This document shows positions 44,090-55,289 of a DNA stretch of 64,000 nt, one piece after another. The DNA lies in assembly GCF_030053395.1 (NCBI RefSeq), contig NZ_JASGBH010000001.1, positions 186,001 through 250,000 of the forward strand, written 5' to 3'. Each line of letters opens with the position of its first letter. The stretch's first letter is position 1. The notes under the pieces are model-generated. The model was not told where the DNA came from and did no database searches. It was given only the letters and a program-made list of their open reading frames with translations. The DNA is from Limnohabitans lacus (GTDB lineage Bacteria; Pseudomonadota; Gammaproteobacteria; Burkholderiales; Burkholderiaceae_C). The position numbers were made by a program, and so were the translations under genes.

Positions 44090-45465
44090 TGAACGTCCAA
44101 CAAGTTCTGAACCAATTCCAAGCCACGGGCGTGGAAACTTGCTTTCATGACCGTCACATCAACCCCCAGATTTATGCGGGCTTGAATGGCAGCAACTGGC
44201 GCATCCAAGATTACGAAGCACGTGGCGGCTACGCGGCCTTGCGCAAGATTTTGGGCAAAGACGGTGGTGAAGGCCTGACGCAAGATCAGGTGATCGCCAC
44301 GGTGAAAGAGTCCGGTCTGCGTGGTCGTGGCGGTGCGGGTTTCCCCACCGGCCTGAAGTGGAGCTTCATGCCCCGCCAGTTCCCAGGTCAGAAGTACCTG
44401 GTCTGTAACTCGGACGAGGGCGAGCCGGGCACGTGCAAAGACCGTGACATCATGGAGTACAACCCCCACACGGTGATCGAAGGCATGATCATCGCTGCTT
44501 ATGCCATGGGCATCAGCGTGGGTTACAACTATATCCACGGCGAAATCTTCCACACCTACGAGCGCTTTGAAGCGGCTTTGGAAGAAGCCCGCGCTGCAGG
44601 CTACCTGGGCGACAACATCCTGGGCAGCACCTACAGCTTCCAGCTGCACGCCTCGCACGGTTTTGGCGCTTACATCTGCGGCGAAGAAACTGCTTTGCTC
44701 GAATCGCTGGAAGGCAAAAAAGGCCAGCCACGCTTCAAGCCGCCGTTCCCCGCCAGCTTTGGCTTGTACGGCAAGCCCACCACCATCAACAACACCGAAA
44801 CATTCGCTGCTGTGCCTTGGATCATCCGCAACGGTGGTCAGGCCTATCTGGAATGTGGCAAGCCCAACAACGGCGGCACTAAGATCTTCTCGGTCAGTGG
44901 TGACGTGGAGCGCCCCGGCAACTACGAAGTGCCCATGGGCACACCGTTTGCCAAGCTGCTTGAATTGGCCGGTGGCGTGCGCGGTGGCCGCAAGCTCAAG
45001 GCCGTGATCCCGGGCGGCTCGTCTTCGCCCGTCATCCCTGGCGACCTGATGATGACGCTGACCATGGACTACGACAGCATCGCCAAAGAGGGCGGTTCGA
45101 TGTTGGGTTCGGGCGCGGTCATTGTGATGGACGACACGCGTTGCATGGTCAAGGCCTTGGCCCGCTTGTCTTACTTCTATTCGCACGAATCCTGCGGCCA
45201 ATGCACCCCTTGCCGCGAAGGCACGGGTTGGCTCTGGCGCATGGTGGACCGCATTGAAAACGGCCAGGGCCGTGCCAGCGACATCGAGATGCTCGACAGC
45301 GTGGCCGGCAACATCATGGGCCGCACGATTTGCGCCTTGGGCGACGCAGCGGCCATGCCGGTGCGCGGCATGCTCAAGCATTTCCGTCACGAATTTGTAC
45401 ACCACATCGATCACAAGACCTGCATGGTCGGTGCCGATGTGTCAACGGTGAAGACCCATGGTTGA
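44089..45465 (+). CDS. nuoF: NADH-quinone oxidoreductase subunit F
   Basis: 458 residues from ATG 44089. Binds NADH and FMN and carries cluster N3. [20 protein letters not shown] is the flavin/NADH site, [19 protein letters not shown] follows, and the N3 ligands are in [16 protein letters not shown] plus a downstream [13 protein letters not shown]. Overlaps nuoG by 8 bp. Confidence 0.97.
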   Translation: MNVQQVLNQFQATGVETCFHDRHINPQIYAGLNGSNWRIQDYEARGGYAALRKILGKDGGEGLTQDQVIATVKESGLRGRGGAGFPTGLKWSFMPRQFPGQKYLVCNSDEGEPGTCKDRDIMEYNPHTVIEGMIIAAYAMGISVGYNYIHGEIFHTYERFEAALEEARAAGYLGDNILGSTYSFQLHASHGFGAYICGEETALLESLEGKKGQPRFKPPFPASFGLYGKPTTINNTETFAAVPWIIRNGGQAYLECGKPNNGGTKIFSVSGDVERPGNYEVPMGTPFAKLLELAGGVRGGRKLKAVIPGGSSSPVIPGDLMMTLTMDYDSIAKEGGSMLGSGAVIVMDDTRCMVKALARLSYFYSHESCGQCTPCREGTGWLWRMVDRIENGQGRASDIEMLDSVAGNIMGRTICALGDAAAMPVRGMLKHFRHEFVHHIDHKTCMVGADVSTVKTHG

Positions 45466-47566
45466 AATAGAACTCGACGGTCAGAAAGTGGAAGTTGCCG
45501 AAGGCAGCATGTTGATGCATGCCGCTGAAAAAGCTGGCACCTACATCCCGCATTTCTGCTATCACAAAAAACTCTCCATCGCGGCCAACTGCCGCATGTG
45601 CTTGGTCGAGGTTGAAAAAGCCCCCAAGCCGATGCCCGCCTGCGCCACACCGGTGACGCAAGGCATGATCGTGCGCACCAAGAGCGACAAAGCCATTGCG
45701 GCTCAAAAGTCGGTCATGGAATTTTTGCTGATCAACCACCCCCTGGATTGCCCCATTTGCGACCAAGGCGGTGAGTGCCAGTTGCAAGATTTGGCCGTGG
45801 GTTATGGCGGCTCCAAGTCACGCTTCGAAGAAGAAAAGCGCGTGGTCTTCCACAAGGAAGTCGGCCCGCTGATCTCCATGGAAGAGATGAGCCGCTGCAT
45901 CCACTGCACACGTTGCGTGCGCTTTGGTCAGGAAGTGGCGGGCGACATGGAGTTGGGCATGTCCAACCGTGGCGAACACGCCGAGATCGAGACCTTCTTG
46001 GGTCAGACGATCGACTCCGAACTGTCGGGCAACATGATCGACATCTGCCCTGTGGGCGCTTTGACCAGCAAGCCTTTCCGCTACAACGCCCGCACTTGGG
46101 AGTTGTCACGCCGCAAGTCGATCGCTGCGCACGACTCCTCGGGTGCCAACCTGATCGTGCAGGTCAAGAACAACCAGGTCATGCGCGTCGTGCCCCTGGA
46201 AAACGAAGACGTCAACGAGTGCTGGATTGCTGACCGCGACCGTTTCTCGTACGAAGCCTTGAACGGTGCCGAGCGTTTGACACAGCCCATGCTCAAGCAA
46301 GGCGGCGAGTGGAAAACCGTGGATTGGCAAACCGCTTTGGAATACGTGGCCAATGGTCTCAAAAACATCCAGCGCGACCATGGTGCCAACAGCATCGGCG
46401 CATTGGTGAGCCCTCAGAGCACCGTTGAAGAGTTGTACCTGGCTGGCGCTTTGGTGCGTGGCTTGGGTTCTGACAACATCGACCACCGCTTGCGCAATGC
46501 CGAATTTGGCGCTGCTGAAGGCGTGCGCACGCTGGGCACCTCGATCGCATCGCTGTCCACATTGCAGCGCGTGCTGGTCGTGGGCTCCAACCTGCGCAAG
46601 GACCATCCTTTGTTTGCTTTGCGCGTGCGCCACGCTGTGCGCCACGGTGCTCAGCTGAACGTCATCACATCGCCTGCGGCTTTGCGCCACGCTGACGCTT
46701 GGGCCATGCCTGTGGCGCAAGCGGTGCTGGCCGATGCTTCGGCTTGGGCTCAGGGTTTGGCCGATGTGGCCGCAGCCATTGCAGCAGAAAAGGGCGTTGC
46801 AGCGCCTGCCACTGGCAACGCCACCGCGCAAGCGCAAGCCATCGCCAAGTCCTTGTTGGGCGGCGAGCGCAAGGCCGTGTTGCTGGGCAATGCCGCAGCA
46901 CACCACGCCAACGCGTCGAGCCTGCTGGCCTTGGCCAACTGGATCGGCGAGCAAACCGGCGCGACTGTGGGTTACCTGACCGAATCTGCCAACACCGTGG
47001 GTGCGCAGTGGGTGGGTGCTCAGCCTCAAACCGGTGGCAAGAACGCTGGCCAAATGTTGGCCGGTGGCTTGAAAGCCGCCATCTTGCTCAACACCGAACC
47101 TGAGTTTGACAGCGCTGCAGGCACCGCCGCCGCGCAGGCTCTGGGCCAGGCCGAGATGGTCGTCACGCTCAGCCCGTTCAAAGCCAACATGGCTTTCAGC
47201 GATGTGTTGTTGCCGATCGCACCGTTCACCGAGACTTCGGGCTCGTTTGTGAACGCGGAAGGCCGTCTGCAAAGCTTCCACGCTGTGGTCAAGCCTTTGG
47301 CTGAAACCCGCCCAGCTTGGAAAGTGCTGCGCGTGCTGGCCAATTTGTTGGACGTGCCTGGCGTGTCTTTTGAGACCTCTCAAGACGTGCTGGCCCGTGC
47401 CACGGCCAAGCCGCTGGCGGCATCCAACGCGACACGCGCTGCGATCAACTTGGCAGCTGATGCTGGCGCGCCTTGCGTGGCGCCCATTTACCAACTCGAT
47501 GGCATCGTGCGCCGTGCACCGTCCTTGCAGTTGACTGCAGACGCTCGCCAGGAGGTGACCCCATGA
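45458..47566 (+). CDS. nuoG: NADH-quinone oxidoreductase subunit G
   Basis: 702 residues. N-terminal ferredoxin domain with N1b ([21 protein letters not shown]), then N5 and N4 ligands ([48 protein letters not shown]) and a molybdopterin-fold C-terminal domain. The stretch that holds the extra N7 cluster in E. coli reads [16 protein letters not shown] with no cysteines, so N7 is absent, as in mitochondria. Confidence 0.96.
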   Translation: MVEIELDGQKVEVAEGSMLMHAAEKAGTYIPHFCYHKKLSIAANCRMCLVEVEKAPKPMPACATPVTQGMIVRTKSDKAIAAQKSVMEFLLINHPLDCPICDQGGECQLQDLAVGYGGSKSRFEEEKRVVFHKEVGPLISMEEMSRCIHCTRCVRFGQEVAGDMELGMSNRGEHAEIETFLGQTIDSELSGNMIDICPVGALTSKPFRYNARTWELSRRKSIAAHDSSGANLIVQVKNNQVMRVVPLENEDVNECWIADRDRFSYEALNGAERLTQPMLKQGGEWKTVDWQTALEYVANGLKNIQRDHGANSIGALVSPQSTVEELYLAGALVRGLGSDNIDHRLRNAEFGAAEGVRTLGTSIASLSTLQRVLVVGSNLRKDHPLFALRVRHAVRHGAQLNVITSPAALRHADAWAMPVAQAVLADASAWAQGLADVAAAIAAEKGVAAPATGNATAQAQAIAKSLLGGERKAVLLGNAAAHHANASSLLALANWIGEQTGATVGYLTESANTVGAQWVGAQPQTGGKNAGQMLAGGLKAAILLNTEPEFDSAAGTAAAQALGQAEMVVTLSPFKANMAFSDVLLPIAPFTETSGSFVNAEGRLQSFHAVVKPLAETRPAWKVLRVLANLLDVPGVSFETSQDVLARATAKPLAASNATRAAINLAADAGAPCVAPIYQLDGIVRRAPSLQLTADARQEVTP

Positions 47567-48645
47567 TTGACGCTCTGTACAACGGCGGCCTGAACCTGGT
47601 CGCGGCCACTTGGTGGACTGCCATGGTCTGGCCAGTGCTTTGGATCTTGCTCAAGATCGTGGCCATCTTGGCGCCGCTGATGGGCGCTGTGGCTTACCTG
47701 ACGCTGTGGGAGCGCAAGCTCTTGGGCTTCATGCAAGTGCGCCACGGCCCCAACCGCGTGGGCCCCATGGGTTTGCTGCAGCCGATCGCTGATGCGCTCA
47801 AGTTGCTGACCAAAGAACTGATCAACCCCACAGCGGCCAGCCAAGGCTTGTTCCGTTTGGGCCCGATCATGGCCATCATGCCCGCGCTGGCCGCTTGGGT
47901 GGCGATTCCTTTTGGCCCTGAAGTCGCGTTGACCAACCTCAACGCTGGCTTGATGCTGGTGATGGCCATCACCTCGATCGAGGTGTACGGTGTGATCATT
48001 GCCGGCTGGGCATCGAATTCCAAGTACGCCTTCTTGGGTGCGCTGCGTGCTTCGGCCCAGATGGTCAGCTACGAAATCGCGATGGGTTTTTGTTTCCTGG
48101 TGGTCCTGATGGTCACCGGCAGCATGAACCTGACCGACATCGTGTTGGCCCAAGACAAAGGCAGCATGGCCCGCATGGGTCTGAACTTCTTGTCTTGGAA
48201 CTGGCTGCCTTTGTTGCCGATCTTCTTGGTCTACCTGATCTCGGGCGTGGCCGAAACCAACCGTCACCCCTTTGACGTGGTGGAAGGCGAAGCCGAAATC
48301 GTGGCCGGTCACATGGTCGAGTACTCGGGCATGGGCTTTGCGATCTTCTTCTTGGCCGAATATGCCAGCATGTGGCTCGTGTCCATCTTGGCTGTGATCA
48401 TGTTCTTGGGCGGCTGGTTGTCGCCCATCGACAGCGCCTTGTTCAACTGGATCCCCGGTTGGATCTGGCTGGGCCTGAAAACATTCTTGGTCGTGTCCAT
48501 GTTCATCTGGATCCGTGCCACATTCCCGCGCTTCCGTTACGACCAGATCATGCGTCTGGGCTGGAAGATTTTCATTCCGGTCACTTTGGTGTGGCTGCTG
48601 GTGGTGGGCGCTTGGCTGTTCTCACCCTGGAACATCTGGAAATGA
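47563..48645 (+). CDS. nuoH: NADH-quinone oxidoreductase subunit H
   Basis: 360-residue ND1 homologue at the membrane end of the quinone channel. ATG 47563 overlaps the nuoG stop. [37 protein letters not shown] and [30 protein letters not shown] are hallmarks, with about eight helices. Confidence 0.97.
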   Translation: MIDALYNGGLNLVAATWWTAMVWPVLWILLKIVAILAPLMGAVAYLTLWERKLLGFMQVRHGPNRVGPMGLLQPIADALKLLTKELINPTAASQGLFRLGPIMAIMPALAAWVAIPFGPEVALTNLNAGLMLVMAITSIEVYGVIIAGWASNSKYAFLGALRASAQMVSYEIAMGFCFLVVLMVTGSMNLTDIVLAQDKGSMARMGLNFLSWNWLPLLPIFLVYLISGVAETNRHPFDVVEGEAEIVAGHMVEYSGMGFAIFFLAEYASMWLVSILAVIMFLGGWLSPIDSALFNWIPGWIWLGLKTFLVVSMFIWIRATFPRFRYDQIMRLGWKIFIPVTLVWLLVVGAWLFSPWNIWK

Positions 48646-48659
48646 GCGGTGTACAGAAC

Positions 48660-49163
48660 ATGACCACCATGACATCTTTCTCCATCAAGGACTTCCTCAA
48701 GAGCTTCATGCTCGTGGAGTTGTTCAAGGGCATGGCCCTGACCGGTCGCTACGCTTTCGCCCGCAAGGTCACTGTGCAGTTCCCCGAAGAAAAAACGCCG
48801 CTGTCGCCGCGTTTTCGTGGCCTGCACGCCCTGCGCCGTTATGACAACGGTGAAGAGCGCTGTATCGCGTGCAAACTGTGCGAAGCCGTTTGCCCTGCGA
48901 TGGCCATCACCATCGAGGCTGGCCAGCGCGAAGACGGTTCGCGCCGCACCACGCGTTACGACATTGACCTGACCAAGTGCATCTTCTGCGGCTTCTGCGA
49001 AGAAAGCTGCCCGGTGGACTCCATCGTCGAGACGCAAATTTTCGAATACCACGGTGAAAAGCGTGGCGACCTGTACTTCACCAAGGACATGTTGCTGGCT
49101 GTGGGCGACCGTTACGAAAAAGAGATCGCGGCTGCCAAAGCTGCCGACGCTCCTTACCGTTGA
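48660..49163 (+). CDS. nuoI: NADH-quinone oxidoreductase subunit I
   Basis: 167 residues from ATG 48660; in-frame ATGs at 48642 (overlapping the nuoH stop) and 48669 are alternatives because no ribosome-binding site clearly decides. Two [4Fe-4S] motifs, [16 protein letters not shown] and [19 protein letters not shown], carry clusters N6a and N6b. [20 protein letters not shown] is family-typical. Confidence 0.95.
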   Translation: MTTMTSFSIKDFLKSFMLVELFKGMALTGRYAFARKVTVQFPEEKTPLSPRFRGLHALRRYDNGEERCIACKLCEAVCPAMAITIEAGQREDGSRRTTRYDIDLTKCIFCGFCEESCPVDSIVETQIFEYHGEKRGDLYFTKDMLLAVGDRYEKEIAAAKAADAPYR

Positions 49164-49201
49164 ACGTGGCCCAGTCCTGAACATTTAAAAAAGACAGACC
49201 T

Positions 49202-49846
49202 ATGGACGTCAAGACCGGTTTCTTCTACCTCTTCTCGGTGGTGCTGATGTTTTCAGCCTTCCGGGTGGTGACAGCGCGCAACCCCGTGCACGCTGTGCTG
49301 TACCTCATGTTGGCCTTTTCGCAGGCCTCTGCCATCTGGCTGCTGCTCGGCGCCGAATTCCTGGCCATCACTTTGGTGCTGGTTTATTTGGGCGCGGTGA
49401 TGGTGCTTTTCCTGTTCGTGGTGATGATGTTGGACATCAACATCGACACACTGCGTCAGGGCTTTTGGAAACACTTCCCGCTGGCCGCCACTTTGGGCGC
49501 CATCGTGGCCCTCGAAATGGCTGCGGTGCTGATGAGCGGTTTCCGTTTGTCGCAAGCCCCAGCCGCTGTGGCCGGTTCGGTCGCGCAGGCTTCCAATGCC
49601 AAGGCTTTGGGTATCTTGCTGTACACCGAGTACCTGATGCCCATCCAGATCGCTGCGGCGATTTTGCTGGTGGCCATGGTGGCTGCGATTGCCCTGACTT
49701 TGCGTGAACGCAAGGACAGCAAAGCGATCAACCCTTCGATCCAAGTGCGTGTGCGCGCTACTGACCGCCTGAGCGTGGTCCATGTGGCCGCCACCCAAGC
49801 AGCCCCAGCCCCCGTGGCCGCCGATGCTGCACAGGAGAACAAATGA
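49202..49846 (+). CDS. nuoJ: NADH-quinone oxidoreductase subunit J
   Basis: 214-residue ND6 homologue with five helices. The region around [31 protein letters not shown] contains the pi-bulge helix involved in proton pumping. The C-terminal tail is long and Ala/Pro-rich. Overlaps nuoK. Confidence 0.95.
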   Translation: MDVKTGFFYLFSVVLMFSAFRVVTARNPVHAVLYLMLAFSQASAIWLLLGAEFLAITLVLVYLGAVMVLFLFVVMMLDINIDTLRQGFWKHFPLAATLGAIVALEMAAVLMSGFRLSQAPAAVAGSVAQASNAKALGILLYTEYLMPIQIAAAILLVAMVAAIALTLRERKDSKAINPSIQVRVRATDRLSVVHVAATQAAPAPVAADAAQENK

Positions 49847-50154
49847 TGGCCTTGACACTCGGACACTTCCTGTCGCTCGGCGCCATGCTGTTTGCATTGG
49901 CCGTGATCGGCATTTTCTTGAACCGCAAGAACCTGATCGTCTTGCTCATGGCGATCGAGCTGATGCTCTTGGCCGTGAACATGAACTTCGTGGCCTTCTC
50001 GCACTACCTGGGTGACATGCACGGCCAAGTGTTCGTGTTCTTCATCTTGACCGTCGCGGCCGCTGAATCGGCCATTGGCCTGGCCATCCTCGTGCTGTTG
50101 TTCCGCAACATGAACAGCATCAACGTGGACGAACTCAATTCGCTCAAGGGTTAA
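49843..50154 (+). CDS. nuoK: NADH-quinone oxidoreductase subunit K
   Basis: 103-residue ND4L homologue with three helices. The conserved intramembrane glutamates are in [17 protein letters not shown] and [22 protein letters not shown] overlaps the nuoJ stop; a second ATG at 49846 would fit equally well. Confidence 0.96.
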   Translation: MMALTLGHFLSLGAMLFALAVIGIFLNRKNLIVLLMAIELMLLAVNMNFVAFSHYLGDMHGQVFVFFILTVAAAESAIGLAILVLLFRNMNSINVDELNSLKG

Positions 50155-50194
50155 TTTAATGAAGCCCCCACGTTTCTCACTTTGTGTATTCACT

Positions 50195-50238
50195 GCCCCC
50201 CAAGGGGGCCCAGCTTTCCCTTGGGGCGGCCCGGCGGG
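50195..50238 (+). repeat. REP-like palindromic element between nuoK and nuoL
   Basis: GCCCCC-CAA-GGGGGC (50195-50209) is followed by CCCTTGGGGCGGC and CCGGCGGG, so several alternative GC-rich stems can form. It lies in the only large gap (93 bp) of the nuo operon. From memory this type of C6-AAG-G5 palindrome recurs between genes in comamonad genomes. Possible mRNA stabiliser or partial terminator. Confidence 0.65.
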
Positions 50239-50247
50239 AGATCTGAT

Positions 50248-52266
50248 ATGAGTCAAACCCTCAACGCAAGCACGCTGCTGGCCGTACCGCTCGCGCCCCT
50301 GGTGGGCTCGGCACTGGCGGGCATTTTTGGCACGCAATTCGGTGGCAACTGGATCGGCCGCCGCCTCTCGCACACCCTGACGATTTTGGGTGTGTTGGTC
50401 GCCTTCATCCTGTCGGCCATGACGTTCAAGAGCGTCATCGACGGTGCCCGATTCAATGAAACGCTCTACACCTGGATGGTGGTGGGCGGCCTGAAGATGG
50501 AAGTGGGCTTCCTGATTGACAGCCTGACGGCCATGATGATGTGTGTGGTGACCTTCGTGTCGCTGATGGTGCACATCTACACCATTGGCTACATGGAAGA
50601 AGACGAAGGCTACAACCGCTTTTTCGCCTACATCTCCTTGTTCACCTTCTCCATGCTGATGCTCGTCATGAGCAACAACATGCTGCAACTGTTCTTCGGC
50701 TGGGAAGCCGTGGGCCTGGTGTCTTACCTGTTGATCGGTTTCTGGTTCAACAAGCCCACCGCCATCTTCGCCAACATGAAGGCCTTTTTGGTCAACCGTG
50801 TCGGCGACTTCGGTTTCATCTTGGGCATTGGACTGATCGCCGCTTATGCCGGCACGCTCAACTATGCCGAAGCCTTTGCCAAGACCGCTGAACTCGGTGC
50901 TTTGACCTTCCCTGGCACCGACTGGATGCTGGTGACCGTGATCTGCATTTGCTTGTTCATCGGCGCGATGGGCAAGTCGGCCCAGTTTCCGCTGCACGTG
51001 TGGCTGCCTGACTCGATGGAAGGCCCGACCCCCATCTCGGCGCTGATCCACGCGGCCACCATGGTGACCGCTGGCATCTTCATGGTTGCCCGCATGTCGC
51101 CCCTGTTTGAGCTGTCCGACACGGCCTTGAACTTCATCATGGTGATCGGTTCGATCACGGCGCTGTTCATGGGTTTCTTGGGCATCATCCAAAACGACAT
51201 CAAGCGCGTGGTGGCTTATTCCACCTTGTCGCAACTCGGTTACATGACCGTGGCTCTGGGCGCATCGGCTTACTCGGTCGCGGTGTTCCACCTGATGACC
51301 CACGCGTTCTTCAAGGCCTTGTTGTTCTTGGGTGCGGGCTCCGTCATCATGGGCATGCACCACAACCAGGACATCCGCTGGATGGGCGGCGTGCGCAAGT
51401 ACATGCCCATCACTTGGATCACCTCCTTGCTCGGTTCGCTGGCCTTGATCGGTACGCCTTTCTTCTCAGGCTTTTACTCCAAGGACAGCATCATCGAAGC
51501 GGTGCACGAGAGCCATTTGGCCGCTGCTGGCTTTGCCAACTTCGCCGTGCTGGCCGGTGTTTTTGTGACTGCCTTCTATTCCTTCCGCATGTACTTCCTG
51601 GTCTTCCACGGCAAGGAACGCTACGACCAAAACCCCGATGCGCACCACGGTCACGATGACCACGGTCATGGCCATGACGAGCACCACGAACCCCACGAGT
51701 CCCCATGGGTCGTGACGGTGCCACTGGTCTTGCTGGCGATTCCTTCGGTGGTGATCGGCTTCATGGCGATCGAGCCCATGCTTTACGGCGAGTTCTTCAA
51801 AGACGTGATCTTTGTGAACGCCGAGAAGCACCCTGTGATGGAAGAAATGGCGGAGATGTTCCACGGTCCCGTGGCCATGGCGGTGCACGCCCTGAGCACA
51901 GCGCCTTTCTGGCTGGCTTTGGCCGGTGTGGTGGTGTCTTGGTACATGTACCTCGTCAACCCCAAAGTGCCTGCTTTCTTTGCACGTGTTTTGCATCCTG
52001 TGATCGTCGTCCTCGAAAACAAATATTTCCTGGACTGGATCAACGAAAACATCCTGGCCCGTGGGGCTCGCCTGTTGGGCGCCGGTTTGTGGAAAGTGGG
52101 CGACCGCGCCTTGATCGATGGCTTGGTGGTCAACGGTTCCTGGAAAGTGGTGGGCCTGATCTCTGGCGCCGTTCGCCGCTTCCAGTCGGGCTACCTGTAC
52201 CACTATGCCCTGGTCATGATCTTGGGTGTGTTCGCGCTGATGACGTATTTCGTCTGGCTCGCTTAA
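50248..52266 (+). CDS. nuoL: NADH-quinone oxidoreductase subunit L
   Basis: 672 residues from ATG 50248. ND5-type antiporter-like proton-pumping subunit with the lateral amphipathic helix at its C-terminus. LFFGWEAVGLVSYLLIGFWF and HVWLPDSMEGPTPISALIHAATMVTAGIFMVAR are signatures. A loop at about residues 466-485 (51643-51702) is extremely rich in His, Asp and Gly. Confidence 0.97.
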   Translation: MSQTLNASTLLAVPLAPLVGSALAGIFGTQFGGNWIGRRLSHTLTILGVLVAFILSAMTFKSVIDGARFNETLYTWMVVGGLKMEVGFLIDSLTAMMMCVVTFVSLMVHIYTIGYMEEDEGYNRFFAYISLFTFSMLMLVMSNNMLQLFFGWEAVGLVSYLLIGFWFNKPTAIFANMKAFLVNRVGDFGFILGIGLIAAYAGTLNYAEAFAKTAELGALTFPGTDWMLVTVICICLFIGAMGKSAQFPLHVWLPDSMEGPTPISALIHAATMVTAGIFMVARMSPLFELSDTALNFIMVIGSITALFMGFLGIIQNDIKRVVAYSTLSQLGYMTVALGASAYSVAVFHLMTHAFFKALLFLGAGSVIMGMHHNQDIRWMGGVRKYMPITWITSLLGSLALIGTPFFSGFYSKDSIIEAVHESHLAAAGFANFAVLAGVFVTAFYSFRMYFLVFHGKERYDQNPDAHHGHDDHGHGHDEHHEPHESPWVVTVPLVLLAIPSVVIGFMAIEPMLYGEFFKDVIFVNAEKHPVMEEMAEMFHGPVAMAVHALSTAPFWLALAGVVVSWYMYLVNPKVPAFFARVLHPVIVVLENKYFLDWINENILARGARLLGAGLWKVGDRALIDGLVVNGSWKVVGLISGAVRRFQSGYLYHYALVMILGVFALMTYFVWLA

Positions 52267-52286
52267 CGGTTTAGAGGACAATAAAA

Positions 52287-53765
52287 ATGGGATTGTTAAG
52301 CCTTGCCATCTGGACACCGATTGTTTTCGGCGTCATCTTGCTGGCCATCGGTCGTGACAGCCAAGCCCGCGCCGTGCGCTGGGTGGCTTTGATCGGTTCT
52401 GTCGTCAGTTTCCTGATCACCTTGCCGCTGTACAAGGGCTTTGAGCTCGGTACTTCGGCGATGCAGTTTGTCGAAAAATACACCTGGATCGAGCGCTTCA
52501 ATGTGCACTACCACCTGGGTGTGGACGGCATTTCGCTGTGGTTCGTGTTGCTCACGGCATTCATCAACGTGATCGTGGTCATCGCGGGCTGGGAAGTCAT
52601 CACCCGCAAAGTCAACCAGTACATGGCCGCCTTCCTGATCCTGTCGGGTCTGATGATCGGTGTGTTCAGTGCCTTGGACGGCATCTTGTTCTACGTCTTC
52701 TTCGAAGCCACCCTGATCCCGATGTACCTGATCATCGGCATCTGGGGCGGTCCCAACAAGATCTACGCGGCTTTCAAGTTCTTCTTGTACACCCTGATGG
52801 GTTCGCTGTTGACGCTGATAGCATTGATCTACCTGTACACCGCATCGAACGGCAGCTTTGACATCCTGGCTTGGCACCAACTGCCTTTGTCAGGCACGGT
52901 GCAGACTTTGCTGTTCTTCGCCTTCTTTGCCGCCTTTGCCGTGAAGGTGCCGATGTGGCCTGTGCACACTTGGTTGCCCGACGTGCACGTCGAAGCACCC
53001 ACCGGTGGCTCGGCTGTGCTGGCCGCCATCATGCTCAAGCTGGGTGCTTACGGTTTCCTGCGTTTCTCTATGCCCATCGCACCTGATGCGGCACGCGAGT
53101 GGGGCACCTTCATGATCGTCTTGTCCTTGGTGGCCGTGATCTATGTGGGTCTGGTGGCCATGGTCCAACAGGACATGAAAAAGCTGGTGGCTTATTCGTC
53201 AGTGGCCCACATGGGCTTTGTGACCCTGGGCTTTTTCATCTTCAATCCGCTGGGCGTGTCGGGCGCCATCGTGCAGATGATCGCCCACGGTTTCGTGTCG
53301 GCCGCCATGTTCTTGTCGATCGGTGTCTTGTACGACCGCGTTCACTCGCGAGAGATCGCCAGCTATGGCGGCGTGGTCAACACCATGCCCAAGTTTGCGG
53401 CGTTTGCCTTGCTGTTCTCCATGGCCAACTGCGGCCTGCCAGGCACAGCCGGTTTCGTGGGCGAGTGGATGGTGATTTTGGGTGCCGTCAAGTTCAACTT
53501 CTGGATCGGCGCTTTGGCCGCTTCGGCCTTGATCTTTGGCGCGGCATACACCCTGTGGATGTTCAAGCGCGTCTACCTGGGCCCTGTGGCCAACGACGAT
53601 GTCAAGGAACTGACCGACATCAACAGCCGTGAATTCCTGGTCATGGCTTTGCTGGCCATCGCCGTGCTTTACATGGGCCTGTTCCCCAAGCCATTCACCG
53701 ATGTGATGGACACCTCGGTGGTCGACTTGCTCAAGCACGTGGCCTTGTCCAAATTGCCCCAATGA
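52287..53765 (+). CDS. nuoM: NADH-quinone oxidoreductase subunit M
   Basis: 492-residue ND4 homologue, antiporter-like pump subunit. FFEATLIPMYLIIGIWGG, PVHTWLPDVHVEAPTGGSAVLAAIMLKLGAYGFLRFSMP and KLVAYSSVAHMGFVTLG are conserved. AGAGGACAATAAAA precedes the ATG. Confidence 0.97.
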   Translation: MGLLSLAIWTPIVFGVILLAIGRDSQARAVRWVALIGSVVSFLITLPLYKGFELGTSAMQFVEKYTWIERFNVHYHLGVDGISLWFVLLTAFINVIVVIAGWEVITRKVNQYMAAFLILSGLMIGVFSALDGILFYVFFEATLIPMYLIIGIWGGPNKIYAAFKFFLYTLMGSLLTLIALIYLYTASNGSFDILAWHQLPLSGTVQTLLFFAFFAAFAVKVPMWPVHTWLPDVHVEAPTGGSAVLAAIMLKLGAYGFLRFSMPIAPDAAREWGTFMIVLSLVAVIYVGLVAMVQQDMKKLVAYSSVAHMGFVTLGFFIFNPLGVSGAIVQMIAHGFVSAAMFLSIGVLYDRVHSREIASYGGVVNTMPKFAAFALLFSMANCGLPGTAGFVGEWMVILGAVKFNFWIGALAASALIFGAAYTLWMFKRVYLGPVANDDVKELTDINSREFLVMALLAIAVLYMGLFPKPFTDVMDTSVVDLLKHVALSKLPQ

Positions 53766-53796
53766 CCATTCAGTACTGAACTGAAGAATAGAAAGA

Positions 53797-55287
53797 ATGA
53801 TGATGGACAACACCAGTTGGATGACGATTTATCCTGAAATCGTGTTGCTGGTCATGGCCTGTGTGATCGCACTGGCCGACCTGTTCGTGAAGAGCCCCAA
53901 GCGCACCGCCACTTATGCCCTGACCTTGGTGTCGTTGGGTGGCGTGGCCTGGCTCAATGCCCTTTACGCCCAATCAGGCGAGACCCTGTACGGCTTTGGC
54001 CGCTTGGTGGTCAGCGACCCGATGGGCCACTGGCTCAAGTGCTTTGCCGCGATCGCCGTGATGGTGACCTTGGTTTACTCGCGCCCTTATGCCGCTGACC
54101 GCGACATGCTGCGTGGCGGCGAGTTGTTCAGCCTGAGCATGTTTGCCCTGCTGGGCATGAGCGTGATGATCTCGGGTCAAAACTTCCTGGTGCTGTACCT
54201 CGGCCTGGAGTTGTTGACCCTGTCGAGCTACGCCTTGGTGGCCTTGCGCCGTGACCATGGCCAAGCCACGGAAGCGGCCATGAAGTATTTCGTGCTGGGC
54301 GCGATGGCTTCGGGTTTCCTGCTCTACGGCATGTCCATGATGTACGGCGCCACCGGCAGCTTGGAGCTGGCCGCTGTGCTCAAAGCCATCGCTTCGGGTC
54401 AAGTCAACCACCAGGTGCTGGTGTTTGGTCTGGTCTTCATCGTGGCGGGTTTGGCCTTCAAGATCGGCGCCGTGCCTTTCCACATGTGGATCCCCGACGT
54501 TTACCAAGGTGCCCCCACAGCGGCCACGCTGCTGATCGGTGGCGCGCCCAAGTTGGCCGCCTTTGGCATCATGATCCGCTTGCTGGTGGAAGGCTTGTTG
54601 CCTTTGGCCATCGACTGGCAGCAGATGTTGTCCTTCCTCGCGATCGGCTCGCTGCTGATCGGTAACTTGGCCGCGATTGCACAGACCAACCTCAAGCGCA
54701 TGCTGGCGTTCTCGACCATCGCGCAAATGGGTTTTGTCTTGCTCGGTTTTGTCGCGGGTGTGGTCAATGGCCAAACCACCTTGGCCGCCAACGCTTACAG
54801 CTCGGCCATGTTCTACATCGTCGGTTATGTGCTGACCACCTTGGCCAGCTTCGGCATCATCATGCTCTTGGCCCGTCAAGGTTTCGAGAGCGAAGAGATC
54901 ACCGACTTGGCCGGTCTGAACCAACGCAGCCCCTTGTACGCAGGCGTGATGGCCGTTTGTTTGTTCTCTTTGGCAGGCATTCCACCCATGGTGGGCTTCT
55001 ACGCCAAACTGGCCGTGCTGCAGTCGCTCGTGGCTTCGGGTCAAGGCTTCTACATTGGCTTGGCCATCTTCGCTGTGCTCATGTCCTTGATCGGTGCCTT
55101 CTATTACCTGCGTGTGGTCAAGGTCATGTACTTTGACGAGCCCGTGACCGCCACCACCGTCTCCGCCGATGCCGACGTGCGTGTGGTCCTGTCCCTGAAC
55201 GGCTTGCTGGTGCTGGTTTTGGGCATGGCGCCTGGCGCCTTGATGGCCCTGTGCGCAGACGCGGTCACCCGCATGTTGGCGGTCTGA
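53797..55287 (+). CDS. nuoN: NADH-quinone oxidoreductase subunit N
   Basis: 496-residue ND2 homologue, antiporter-like pump subunit. LVLYLGLELLTLSSYALVALRRD, FHMWIPDVYQGAPTAATLLIGGAPKLAAFG and KRMLAFSTIAQMGFVLLGF are conserved. Three successive ATGs at 53797, 53800 and 53803 leave the exact start open by two residues. Last structural gene of complex I. Confidence 0.97.
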   Translation: MMMDNTSWMTIYPEIVLLVMACVIALADLFVKSPKRTATYALTLVSLGGVAWLNALYAQSGETLYGFGRLVVSDPMGHWLKCFAAIAVMVTLVYSRPYAADRDMLRGGELFSLSMFALLGMSVMISGQNFLVLYLGLELLTLSSYALVALRRDHGQATEAAMKYFVLGAMASGFLLYGMSMMYGATGSLELAAVLKAIASGQVNHQVLVFGLVFIVAGLAFKIGAVPFHMWIPDVYQGAPTAATLLIGGAPKLAAFGIMIRLLVEGLLPLAIDWQQMLSFLAIGSLLIGNLAAIAQTNLKRMLAFSTIAQMGFVLLGFVAGVVNGQTTLAANAYSSAMFYIVGYVLTTLASFGIIMLLARQGFESEEITDLAGLNQRSPLYAGVMAVCLFSLAGIPPMVGFYAKLAVLQSLVASGQGFYIGLAIFAVLMSLIGAFYYLRVVKVMYFDEPVTATTVSADADVRVVLSLNGLLVLVLGMAPGALMALCADAVTRMLAV

Positions 55288-55289
55288 CC

